A DNA stretch of 64,000 nt. Origin: Synechococcus sp. AG-670-B23 (lineage in GTDB: Bacteria; Cyanobacteriota; Cyanobacteriia; PCC-6307; Cyanobiaceae). Shown here one piece after another: positions 29,703-36,684 of the stretch. Where the stretch lies: NCBI GenBank assembly GCA_003209165.1, contig QCSL01000006.1, positions 1-64,000 on the forward strand. Direction: 5' to 3'. A program made the position numbers and the translations under genes. The first letter of the stretch is position 1. Every line of letters begins with the position of its first letter. The notes under the pieces are model-generated. The model saw nothing but the letters and a program-made list of their open reading frames with translations, was not told where the DNA came from and did no database searches.

Positions 29703-30800
29703 ATGGGAACGACACTGTTGATCGGATCGTGTGAGCCGTTCAGTGGGAAGTCGGCCTTAGTTCTTGGAATTGCTCAGCAGCTTGCTCGTGCTGGACAGCA
29801 GATCAGGTTCGGCAAGCCCTTGGCCACAAGCCTGGATTGGGATCCGAACCAGGGTCCGTTGCCGCAACCTCTGATCGACGACGATGTTCGCTTTATTGGT
29901 GAAACGCTGAATCTGCCGCCTGAGCGTCTGATTCCTTCGATGCATTTGTTGTCTCCGACGACAGCTGCTCAACGCCTCGGCCAGGGCGAGTTAGAGGCCG
30001 GCCAAGGATTCGCTGAGCTACGCCAGCTCATTCAGGCGAACGAAGGGTTCACCCTCTTGGAATGTGCGGGAAGCCTGCAGGAAGGATTGCTCTACGGCCT
30101 CAGTCTTCCGCAGCTGGCGACTGGCTTGGATGCCAAGGTCGTGCTGGTGCATCTGTGGCAAGACAGCCGCAGTGTGGATGCGCTGCTGGCTGCCAAGCAG
30201 ACCCTTGGCGACTGCTTAGTCGGTGTGGTTTTAAACGCTGTCACCCCAGAGGAAGTCGAGAGCTTGGAGCGTCAGGTGGTTCCTGCTCTGCAGGGACTGG
30301 GCTTGCAGGTGTTTGGCGTCATGCCCCGTTCCCCGTTGTTGCGCAGCGTCACCGTTGGCGAGTTGGTGCGGCGGCTGAATGCCCGGGTGATTTGTTGCCA
30401 GGAACGGCAGGAGCTTCTGGTTGAAACCCTAAGCATCGGGGCGATGAATGTGAATTCAGCCATGGAGTTCTTCCGAAAACGACGCAACATGGCTGTCGTT
30501 ACGGGAGCTGATCGCACCGATATCCAGTTGGCTGCTCTCGAGGCTTCAACTCAATGTTTGATCCTTACTGGAGCTGGAGAACCTCTCCCTCAGTTGATTA
30601 ATCGCGCCGAGGAGTTGGACGTGCCGTTGCTCAAGGTGGAGCACGACACCCTCGCCACGGTAGGGGTGATTGAGCAGGCCTTTGGCCATGTACGGCTGCA
30701 TGAAGCTGTGAAGGCAACCTACGCCTTCCGTCTAGTGGAGGAGCACTGCAAGCTTGATCAGCTCTTCAAGGCATTGAATCTGACGGTTCAGCACGCCTGA
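29703..30800 (+). CDS. P-loop/DRTGG-domain protein (BioD-like, phosphotransacetylase N-terminal type)
   Basis: A 365-residue protein started at ATG 29703. An N-terminal dethiobiotin-synthetase-like NTPase (LLIGSCEPFSGKSALVLGIA, a P-loop) extends to about residue 210, followed by a DRTGG domain (VTVGELVRRLNARVIC, then VVTGADRTDIQLAALEAS). The same architecture occurs in the N-terminal half of some phosphotransacetylases and in cyanobacterial regulators. DRTGG domains may sense nucleotides. The next gene encodes a Rossmann/LOG-like protein 16 bases downstream, suggesting one transcript. Confidence 0.8.
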   Translation: MGTTLLIGSCEPFSGKSALVLGIAQQLARAGQQIRFGKPLATSLDWDPNQGPLPQPLIDDDVRFIGETLNLPPERLIPSMHLLSPTTAAQRLGQGELEAGQGFAELRQLIQANEGFTLLECAGSLQEGLLYGLSLPQLATGLDAKVVLVHLWQDSRSVDALLAAKQTLGDCLVGVVLNAVTPEEVESLERQVVPALQGLGLQVFGVMPRSPLLRSVTVGELVRRLNARVICCQERQELLVETLSIGAMNVNSAMEFFRKRRNMAVVTGADRTDIQLAALEASTQCLILTGAGEPLPQLINRAEELDVPLLKVEHDTLATVGVIEQAFGHVRLHEAVKATYAFRLVEEHCKLDQLFKALNLTVQHA

Positions 30801-30816
30801 TGGTTGCTAACTTCCG

Positions 30817-31353
30817 ATGAAATCAGGCGGCGGGTTTTCCTTGGGTCAGTCACTGGATTTGCCAGCTCTTGATCGGGTTGACACACTTGCGCAGGAACTC
30901 GCTCTGTTGCAAGACAAAAGTCAGCGAAGAATAGCCATTCTCGGTAGCCGCCATGTGCCTGTAGTGGCGGTTCATCTGATCGAGTTAGTGGCCCGCTCTC
31001 TCGTCCAGGAAGGTCATTCCTTGGTCACATCAGGATCCCAGGGCGTGAATGCTGCTGTCATTCGCGGATGTTTGGAGGTGGATCCTTCCAAGCTCACCGT
31101 GCTCTTGCCCCAGAGCCTTGATCGACAGGTCCCTGAAATCCGTGATCTCCTGGATCGGGTGCTGCACCTGGTTGATAAGCCAGAGCAGGACGATCTGCCT
31201 CTTCCAATGGCCAGCAGTTTGTGCAATCAAGAGATCATCAACCGCTGTGATCAGTTGATATGCCTTGCTTTTCATGACAGTGAAACGCTGCTGGCGAGTG
31301 CACGAACTGCCGAGGATATGGGGAAGGTGGTGAGTTTGTTGTATTTCGATTGA
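30817..31353 (+). CDS. DprA/LOG-like Rossmann-fold protein
   Basis: A 178-residue protein. The fold looks like the SMF/DprA or LOG Rossmann domain: an N-terminal leader, then RRIAILGSRHVPVVAVHLIELVA, a SGSQGVNAAVIRGCLE loop similar to the nucleotide- or DNA-binding GxxGID of DprA, and LTVLLPQSLDRQ. It lacks the extra DprA domains. If it is a DprA relative it would bind single-stranded DNA, but a nucleotide-monophosphate enzyme of the LOG type is equally possible. Directly downstream of the DRTGG protein. Confidence 0.6.
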   Translation: MKSGGGFSLGQSLDLPALDRVDTLAQELALLQDKSQRRIAILGSRHVPVVAVHLIELVARSLVQEGHSLVTSGSQGVNAAVIRGCLEVDPSKLTVLLPQSLDRQVPEIRDLLDRVLHLVDKPEQDDLPLPMASSLCNQEIINRCDQLICLAFHDSETLLASARTAEDMGKVVSLLYFD

Positions 31354-32047
31354 AACGTAATACAGGGTCAATAGTTGACTTCTTGAGCATCTGCATGGTC
31401 CATATCGTTGGAATTAATTCGCTTTTGGTTTATGCTTTGTCCGGGTCATTATTAAGACCCTTCTGGGTTCAATCAACCACTTTCTGCTGACCTTGCTCGA
31501 GTCTCCGGCAAGACTTGATTTGTTGGTTAATTAGAAAATGCTGTGGCATGATTAGTTAGATTTGGCTTTAGCAGTAGTTTTGATATATTAGTAATTAGTT
31601 CACTTTTTGGTACATGTGTATTCGCTTTTCTTGTTTTGGTGGGATTGTTCGGGAGGCATTAATAATCATCGAGAAGGGCATAATCAGTCGCTTCGATACA
31701 TGGAAATCCATGGGGGTTTCGTCTTCAGATGTGGGGATTGGCGAAATTCCCTTCAGTGAGTTCCTGGTGCTAATGCAGTGGTCAGTACTTACGGTTCCGA
31801 GCTCCTGGATGTCTTGCTTCTGGGTTGTATAATTTACTGTGAAAAGGATCAGGTTTTGTGACTTTTCTCGTCGGCGAAGTTAGATTGTAAGTCTTCCTTG
31901 ACACGCACTATTTAGATTTGATGGGAGGGACGAATGTCACTCTTTGGTTTGACAAGTGTCACAAGCTTGTCAAAAATTGTTGGCATAACAAGGGAAGAAG
32001 TCGTAGACAAAAGACTTTGGATAACTTCATCTGATCTCTTGGCTTGA
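31354..32047. other. AT-rich gap with one possible small ORF
   Basis: About 690 bases of low GC between the DprA-like gene and the convergent serine hydrolase. It holds a 9-bp perfect inverted repeat, TTTGACAAG...CTTGTCAAA (31948-31974), and a 37-codon ORF with a good ribosome-binding site (31934-32047, separate entry). A 72-codon frame at 31614-31832 has no supporting feature. Otherwise nothing is recognised. Confidence 0.6.
31934..32047 (+). CDS. Possible 37-residue small protein
   Basis: ATG 31934 to TGA 32045-32047. A GGGAGGG sequence at 31923-31929 lies 4-5 bases upstream, a strong Shine-Dalgarno in a stretch with few others. The peptide starts MSLFGLTSVTSLSKIVGI, then an acidic-basic middle, and ends LLA. 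Its stop abuts the stop of the convergent hydrolase. No family is known to me; the ribosome-binding site is the only strong support. Confidence 0.3.
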   Translation: MSLFGLTSVTSLSKIVGITREEVVDKRLWITSSDLLA

Positions 32048-33217
32048 TTAGTTGGGCCACTCGGCCTCGATATTGATCAACTTAAGGCTTTCCTTGATGA
32101 AACCGTACTGTGGAATGTTTGTCGTCAGCCAGGGGTTTGGTCCTTTGTTGATCAAGAACACAGCCCCGTGATTTCCATCAATGCTGATGATTGACAGGCT
32201 AACGGCACCGTTGCCTGTTCCTGAGTGGAATAGATAATCGCCCCTTGCTTTGGCGTCTGCGTCGCGGTTACCTAGAAAAAATCCCACTGTTCGGCTATCA
32301 GTGGAACTGGGGATGCTGAGCTGCTTGGCGAGGGCTTGATCGATCAGTGAGTGGCCAAAGTTCAGCGCCTTTGTATAGGCGAGGTTAAACCGGGCCAGAT
32401 CGCTCGCTGTGCTCCACATCAAACCGGTGGAGAGGATGGGATGCCGCATCGGTGCTCGATCGTGGGGCTTCCCATCAACGTCATAGGGGATAGCGATGGT
32501 GCTGGTGTCGTTGAGAAAAAAGGTGTTGTCAAAGGTGCTCTTGTTCATGCCTGCTGGTGTGAGCACCAACTCCTGCATCAAGCTGTGGAATGGTTTTTGG
32601 CTGATTGATTCCAAGGCCGGCTGCAGCACCGTGTAACAGCCGTTGCAGTAGTTGAAGTCTGTTCCTGGGATCCGTTCAACGGTGAGGGGTTTGTTCGTTG
32701 CTGGCGGTAATCCACGCAACACTTGCTGCATTGTCGGCAATGTCTCCATCGGGCCGCAGCACCCGTCTGGGTAGGGATTGCTCAAACCGCCGGTGTGGTT
32801 CAGCAGCATGCGGAAACTGACCGGAACCTTTTTGGTGTAGGCGTTCTCTGGGATCGTCCAACCCTTCAAGTAACGGTTAACGGGTTCATCCAAGGCAATA
32901 TCACGGCTGGCGAGGAGCTTGACCGTTGCTAAGGATGTAAGGGTTTTGGTGATTGACTGAGCTTGAAACAGGGTGTCGGCAGTGACCGGTCGACCGCTGG
33001 ACAGATCCGCAAATCCGAAGCCTCGCGCCCAGGCGATCTGTCCGTCGTCAATCACGGCGATCGAAGCCCCGGGAATGTCGTGCTCCCGCCGCAACTGTTC
33101 AATCCGTTGTTGCAGCTGGCTGAGCGGGACCTCTGCCAGAGCTGGTTTGGAGCTCAAACCTATTGAAACAGTGATGAATCCCGCAAGGCAGACCCTGCGA
33201 ATGCATCCGAAAGACAT
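32048..33217 (-). CDS. Exported serine hydrolase, beta-lactamase/class C (AmpC/EstB-like) superfamily
   Basis: A 389-residue protein with an N-terminal signal peptide (ending near KPALA-EV, about residue 28). The catalytic Ser-x-x-Lys is SITK (88-91), the Tyr-x-Asn is seen as YCN in the FNYCNGCY segment, and the late HSGTG provides the third motif (H-x-G). Such proteins are D-aminopeptidases, carboxypeptidases, esterases or penicillin-binding relatives acting in the periplasm. True beta-lactamase activity is not implied. Neighbouring cysteines (CCGP, CNGC) may form disulfides. It stands alone between an AT-rich gap and a MAPEG gene. Confidence 0.85.
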   Translation of the reverse strand: MSFGCIRRVCLAGFITVSIGLSSKPALAEVPLSQLQQRIEQLRREHDIPGASIAVIDDGQIAWARGFGFADLSSGRPVTADTLFQAQSITKTLTSLATVKLLASRDIALDEPVNRYLKGWTIPENAYTKKVPVSFRMLLNHTGGLSNPYPDGCCGPMETLPTMQQVLRGLPPATNKPLTVERIPGTDFNYCNGCYTVLQPALESISQKPFHSLMQELVLTPAGMNKSTFDNTFFLNDTSTIAIPYDVDGKPHDRAPMRHPILSTGLMWSTASDLARFNLAYTKALNFGHSLIDQALAKQLSIPSSTDSRTVGFFLGNRDADAKARGDYLFHSGTGNGAVSLSIISIDGNHGAVFLINKGPNPWLTTNIPQYGFIKESLKLINIEAEWPN

Positions 33218-33266
33218 GGCCGATGCATTCAGTTGACCTGAAACTAGGGCGAATAAATGGTTGCCA

Positions 33267-33719
33267 TCAACCGTTGAGTAGTGCTTTTAAGCCTTCGCTG
33301 TAGAGAATTCCGCTGCAGAGAAGGCCGGTGGCCCAGCACAGTCCCCGAGCGGGGGGAATGTTGCCCACGTAGGCAGCGATGTAGGCGATACGCAGGGCTG
33401 GATGGGCGAACGCGGCTACCACTGCTGTTGCAGGCAGCGAACCAGTCTGAAGAGAGGCGATCAGAGCCAATACAGCAGCAGGGGCATGCAGGCTGAAGGC
33501 CTCGAAGCTGTTCTGATGGGCCCAGCTAGCTCTCTTGCCCCAAGCTGGATAGCGATCGAACATTGCCCGGGGTGCGGCCATGTCTTTCATTTCGAAGTTT
33601 GCAGCTGAACGCGCGGCCCCCAACGGAAGAATGCTGGCTAACACTGAGCCGCCCGAGAGCACCAGCGACCAGGCATAAGGAGCCGCATCCGTGGCGGTGA
33701 ACAGCTGCAGCAGCGACAT
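33267..33719 (-). CDS. MAPEG family membrane protein
   Basis: A 150-residue protein with four hydrophobic helices, an early Asn/Arg-rich loop (RSAANFEMKDMAAPRAMFDRYPAWGKRA) and HQNSFEAFSLHAPAAVLA, the characteristic MAPEG pattern with the Asn-Ser-x-Glu motif and a following aliphatic helix. MAPEG proteins use glutathione or eicosanoid-type substrates in eukaryotes; in cyanobacteria the role is unknown. Length fits. Confidence 0.88.
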   Translation of the reverse strand: MSLLQLFTATDAAPYAWSLVLSGGSVLASILPLGAARSAANFEMKDMAAPRAMFDRYPAWGKRASWAHQNSFEAFSLHAPAAVLALIASLQTGSLPATAVVAAFAHPALRIAYIAAYVGNIPPARGLCWATGLLCSGILYSEGLKALLNG

Positions 33720-33774
33720 CGTTGAAGCTTTAGACAGCGCCTTTCTAAGCTGGGGCTAGGTAATAGCGCGAGTC

Positions 33775-34272
33775 ATGGCCAGCACTTATTCTTTTGACGT
33801 GGTTTCCGATTTCGACCGGCAGGAGCTGGTGAACACCCTGGATCAGGTGAGGCGCGATGTTGGGAATCGTTATGACCTCAAGGATTCCGGTACCGAGATT
33901 GATCTGGAGGAGACGGAGCTGGTGATCACTACGGCCAGCGATATGACGCTTCAAGCTGTGGAGGATGTACTCCGAACCAAAGCGACCAAACGCAACCTGT
34001 CCCTCAAGATTTTTGATTTTCAAGCCCCCGAAACAGCCGGAGGCAATCGGGTGAAGCAAGTGGTGAAGCTGCGCAGGGGTCTGAGTCAGGAGATCGCGAA
34101 GAAGCTGAGCAAGATGGTGCGTGACGAGCTCAAAAAGGTAACTGTGGCGATCCAGGGTGAAAGTATGCGGATCACGGGCAAGAGCAAGGATGATCTCCAG
34201 ACCGCGATTCAGCTCGTCAAGAGTAAGGAGGATGAGCTGGATGTTCCCCTTCAGTTCGAGAATTACCGCTGA
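33775..34272 (+). CDS. YajQ-family nucleotide-binding protein (UPF0234)
   Basis: A 165-residue protein with two ferredoxin-like beta-alpha-beta domains. It starts MASTYSFDVVSDFDRQELVNTLDQ and has YDLKDSGTEIDL, VKLRRGLSQEIAKKLSKMVRD, VTVAIQGESMRITGKSKDDLQ and the C-terminal DVPLQFENYR, the YajQ signature set. Members bind c-di-GMP, GTP or RNA and interact with transcription factors in some bacteria. Here the target is unknown. Confidence 0.95.
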   Translation: MASTYSFDVVSDFDRQELVNTLDQVRRDVGNRYDLKDSGTEIDLEETELVITTASDMTLQAVEDVLRTKATKRNLSLKIFDFQAPETAGGNRVKQVVKLRRGLSQEIAKKLSKMVRDELKKVTVAIQGESMRITGKSKDDLQTAIQLVKSKEDELDVPLQFENYR

Positions 34273-34799
34273 TCAGCAGAACGCAAGGTTTGCCTTTGAG
34301 CTGATGTATGCACCAAAGCGCGGTTGATATTGGTGGCATTGAGAATACCTGAAGTAATCAAGGCTTCTTATTTGTTTCCTGAAAATTGAGAGTGGTTAGT
34401 TTTGCCTGGCGGTAATTCTTCCCATAGACTCGGGGCTCAATATGTTTTGGGGTGGTATTTGTGGCAATCTGAGTTGAAATCTTTGGTTTGACCGAACAGT
34501 CTCGCTATCGCGGTTCGTGTTTTTGATAGTGGGGTTCAGGCTTCCAAGCACGAGCTACGAGAGAGTATTGTCAAGATTCAAAGTGTTTTCTTAAATCGCA
34601 CGATCCATTGCACGATCCATCGCGAGATCAGAGTAATACAACAGCTGCTTGCTTCCGATCCGCGCAAGGTCAGTTAGTAAAAACGGGTGCTGAAATTGCT
34701 CCGGCTTTAGTTTCGTCGATCATGGTTGGGAGGCTTTAAAAATGCTCGGGACTCATTGTTGATGCATTCGATTTGAGCAGCATGGGTGTGGGGCGACGC
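34273..34799. other. Gap without a supported gene
   Basis: About 530 bases of lower GC. A short direct repeat gcacgatccat occurs twice (about 34598-34608 and 34612-34622). An open plus-strand frame ending near 34678 has no start or family support. No tRNA, terminator or regulatory site is clear. Confidence 0.5.
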
Positions 34800-35081
34800 C
34801 TAGCCACTCTGTTCTCTAGCGCGTCGAGCATCGATGATCCGGGCGAGTTCCAGCACATAGCCAGCGGTGCACCAGCGCCCATGACTGCGGGATCGGTTGT
34901 CTGAATCCGAGCGGATCTCAGCGGTCTCGGCCATCAGTAGATCCAATTCTCCCTGCGGCAGGTCATAGAGCTCCTGCAACTCCAGTTCCCGGTTGAGCAG
35001 ATGGCTACGAAACCATTTGCGGTTTTGTTCCTGAGGTGGGATGTCTCGGCTCAAGGGGGAATCACATCGTGAATGTGTCAT
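34800..35081 (-). CDS. Hypothetical protein, 93 residues
   Basis: A soluble basic protein from ATG 35081. LLNRELELQELYDLPQGEL and VLELARIIDARRAREQ suggest two helices, and the middle has an unusual RSDSDNRSRSHGRW stretch. No family is recognised. The gene is divergent from the phosphoribosyltransferase gene (ATG 35091), so the two must share a very short control region. Confidence 0.6.
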   Translation of the reverse strand: MTHSRCDSPLSRDIPPQEQNRKWFRSHLLNRELELQELYDLPQGELDLLMAETAEIRSDSDNRSRSHGRWCTAGYVLELARIIDARRAREQSG

Positions 35082-35090
35082 TGTCCGGCT

Positions 35091-35483
35091 ATGCAAGTAC
35101 TCAGCTGGGCCCAATTTGATCAGGCTGTGCAGCTGATGGCCTCATACTTTGCCAATTCTCCGGTGACTGGGGTTTACGGGGTTCCCCGGGGTGGGCTGTG
35201 CCTCGCCGTAGCGCTCAGCCATGCCATCGATCGCCCCTTGCTCTCAGCACCCGAACAATCAGCCTTGATTGTGGATGATGTTTATGAGACCGGACGCACG
35301 TTACAGGCGTTGAAAGCTCAAGTACCGCAGGCATCCTTCGCTGTGTGGGTCAGTAAGGAGCCTCCTGATTGGTGGACGGCAGCCTTGGTTGTCGAGTCGT
35401 CGGAATGGGTTGTCTTCCCTTGGGAAAACCTTGAACAGGCCCGTACTGATGAGCAGGCCTATCGCACCACCCGTGGCCTCTGA
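35091..35483 (+). CDS. Type I phosphoribosyltransferase-like protein
   Basis: A 130-residue protein started at ATG 35091. The PRPP-binding signature SALIVDDVYETGRTL is intact (about residues 62-76), and an early VYGVPRGGLCLAVAL is the PPi-loop region. It is short for the family and lacks a hood domain. It likely transfers phosphoribose to a base or releases it; no specificity can be read. The stop overlaps the start of the deoxyribosyltransferase gene (TGATG), so they are translationally coupled, suggesting a two-enzyme base salvage unit. Confidence 0.8.
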   Translation: MQVLSWAQFDQAVQLMASYFANSPVTGVYGVPRGGLCLAVALSHAIDRPLLSAPEQSALIVDDVYETGRTLQALKAQVPQASFAVWVSKEPPDWWTAALVVESSEWVVFPWENLEQARTDEQAYRTTRGL

Positions 35484-35953
35484 TGAACAACACCTCTCGC
35501 AAAATTTATCTAGCGTCTCCATATGGGTTTTCTGATCAGTGGAAGCGGCTGTTGTTGCCTGAGTTCATTAGGGCGTTAGAAGCCCTGGGTTTGGAGGTAT
35601 GGGAGCCTTTTGCGCGTAATGGTCAGGTGAATCTGGCGGAACCGGGATGGGCTTATCGCGTCGCACAGCAGGATCTCCAGGATGTGCGTGATGCTGACGC
35701 CATTTTCGCGATCGTGAACGGAGCGCCACCCGATGAAGGGGTCATGGTGGAGCTTGGTGCTGCCATTGCCCTAGGTAAACCCACCTTTTTGTTTCGTGAT
35801 GATTTCCGCAGGTGCACCGATTCCGAGCAGTATCCGCTCAACTTAATGTTGTTTGCTGGTCTCCCCGAAGTGGACTGGCAGAAGTACGTCTACAACGATT
35901 TATCTGAAATCAATGATCCCAAGAAAGCCTTGGCATGTTGGGCTCAATCTTGA
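35483..35953 (+). CDS. Nucleoside 2-deoxyribosyltransferase
   Basis: A 156-residue enzyme of the NDT family, moving 2-deoxyribose between bases. It begins with KIYLASPYGFSD (the N-terminal strand and binding loop), has VWEPFARNG, and the catalytic Glu/Asp region DADAIFAIVNGAPPDEGVMVELGAAIALGKP, where the Asp and Glu of PPDEG-x3-ELG match the family. It follows the phosphoribosyltransferase with a 1-base overlap. Two decayed cytidine deaminase genes lie nearby, which suggests a pyrimidine or deoxynucleoside salvage region. Confidence 0.88.
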   Translation: MNNTSRKIYLASPYGFSDQWKRLLLPEFIRALEALGLEVWEPFARNGQVNLAEPGWAYRVAQQDLQDVRDADAIFAIVNGAPPDEGVMVELGAAIALGKPTFLFRDDFRRCTDSEQYPLNLMLFAGLPEVDWQKYVYNDLSEINDPKKALACWAQS

Positions 35954-36080
35954 CCGTATTCAGTGCATCAATGGTGAATCGTTGTTGATAATCGTCTTGT
36001 GATCTTCTGAGGGGTGATCCCCTCTCAAGCTTGATCTTGTTCGCTCTTCGATGATGGCTTAAGGGTTCTGAGGTTGATGA

Positions 36081-36475
36081 TCAGTTGATGTTTGGTTGTC
36101 TCAGTTCAAAGGGTGTGAGAAGCAGTTCATTGAGTTGTCTTGTCCCCAAACCATCGATGCTCACAGTGGCCTTGCTGGGCAGAAGTTCCTGCATCACCTG
36201 ACGGCAGGCGCCGCATGGCTCTGGACATGCCATGCAGCTCACGGCCAGATTCAATCGTTCGTTTACCCTGGCTGATCGCAGTGAAAAGGGCGACCTCCTC
36301 GGGACAAATGCTAAGCCCATAAATGGCATTTTCTACGTTGCAGTCTTCGATCACACTGCCGTCATCACATCGCGCAGCTGCCCCCACAAGAAAGGCCGAA
36401 TAGGGGCAATGGGTACGGTTGGCGGCCTCACGAGCCCGAGCCAGTGAAGCCTCAGCGTTTCGCGGCAGGAGCCAT
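36081..36475 (-). pseudogene. cdd: Decayed cytidine deaminase, copy 1
   Basis: Three frames join into one cytidine deaminase: ATG 36475 starts MAPAA, a 2-base loss near 36460 shifts frame, AREAANRTHCPYSAFLVGAAARCDDG and DCNVENAIYGLS follow, and after a 1-base insertion (extra A near 36249 relative to copy 2) the C-terminal ACPEPCGACRQVMQELL is read. The usual catalytic Cys-Ala-Glu-Arg is changed to CPEE here. The second zinc-binding PCGACR is intact. Cdd normally deaminates cytidine and deoxycytidine. Both lesions and the altered motif argue for a dead gene. Confidence 0.85.
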
Positions 36476-36684
36476 GGGCTGCCAGAGACCCTGAGATGAC
36501 TGGTGAAACCATCAAAGAGAAACGAGGAGAGACTGCCCTGTTGAGTCCTCGCTGGCACCTCAACACTGATCCCACAAATCAGCCATTCCCTTACGTTCGA
36601 CCAAGCACTTAGAGCTTCCAAGAAGGCTGCTCAGGGTTTGCGGCCCGCCACCCGCCCCGATTGGGTTAGGCGGGATTGCTGGCT
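36137..36684. repeat. Duplicated segment A1 (cdd copy 1 and mscS 3' end)
   Basis: This segment resembles 39043-39470 in the same orientation across the cdd coding part, the sequence ctgctcagggtttgcg just upstream and the tail attgggttagg-ggattg-tggctg, which holds the stop codon and last codons of the channel gene. A1 is longer by about 150 bases between the cdd start and the boundary. The two segments flank the MscS-type gene. Confidence 0.8.
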
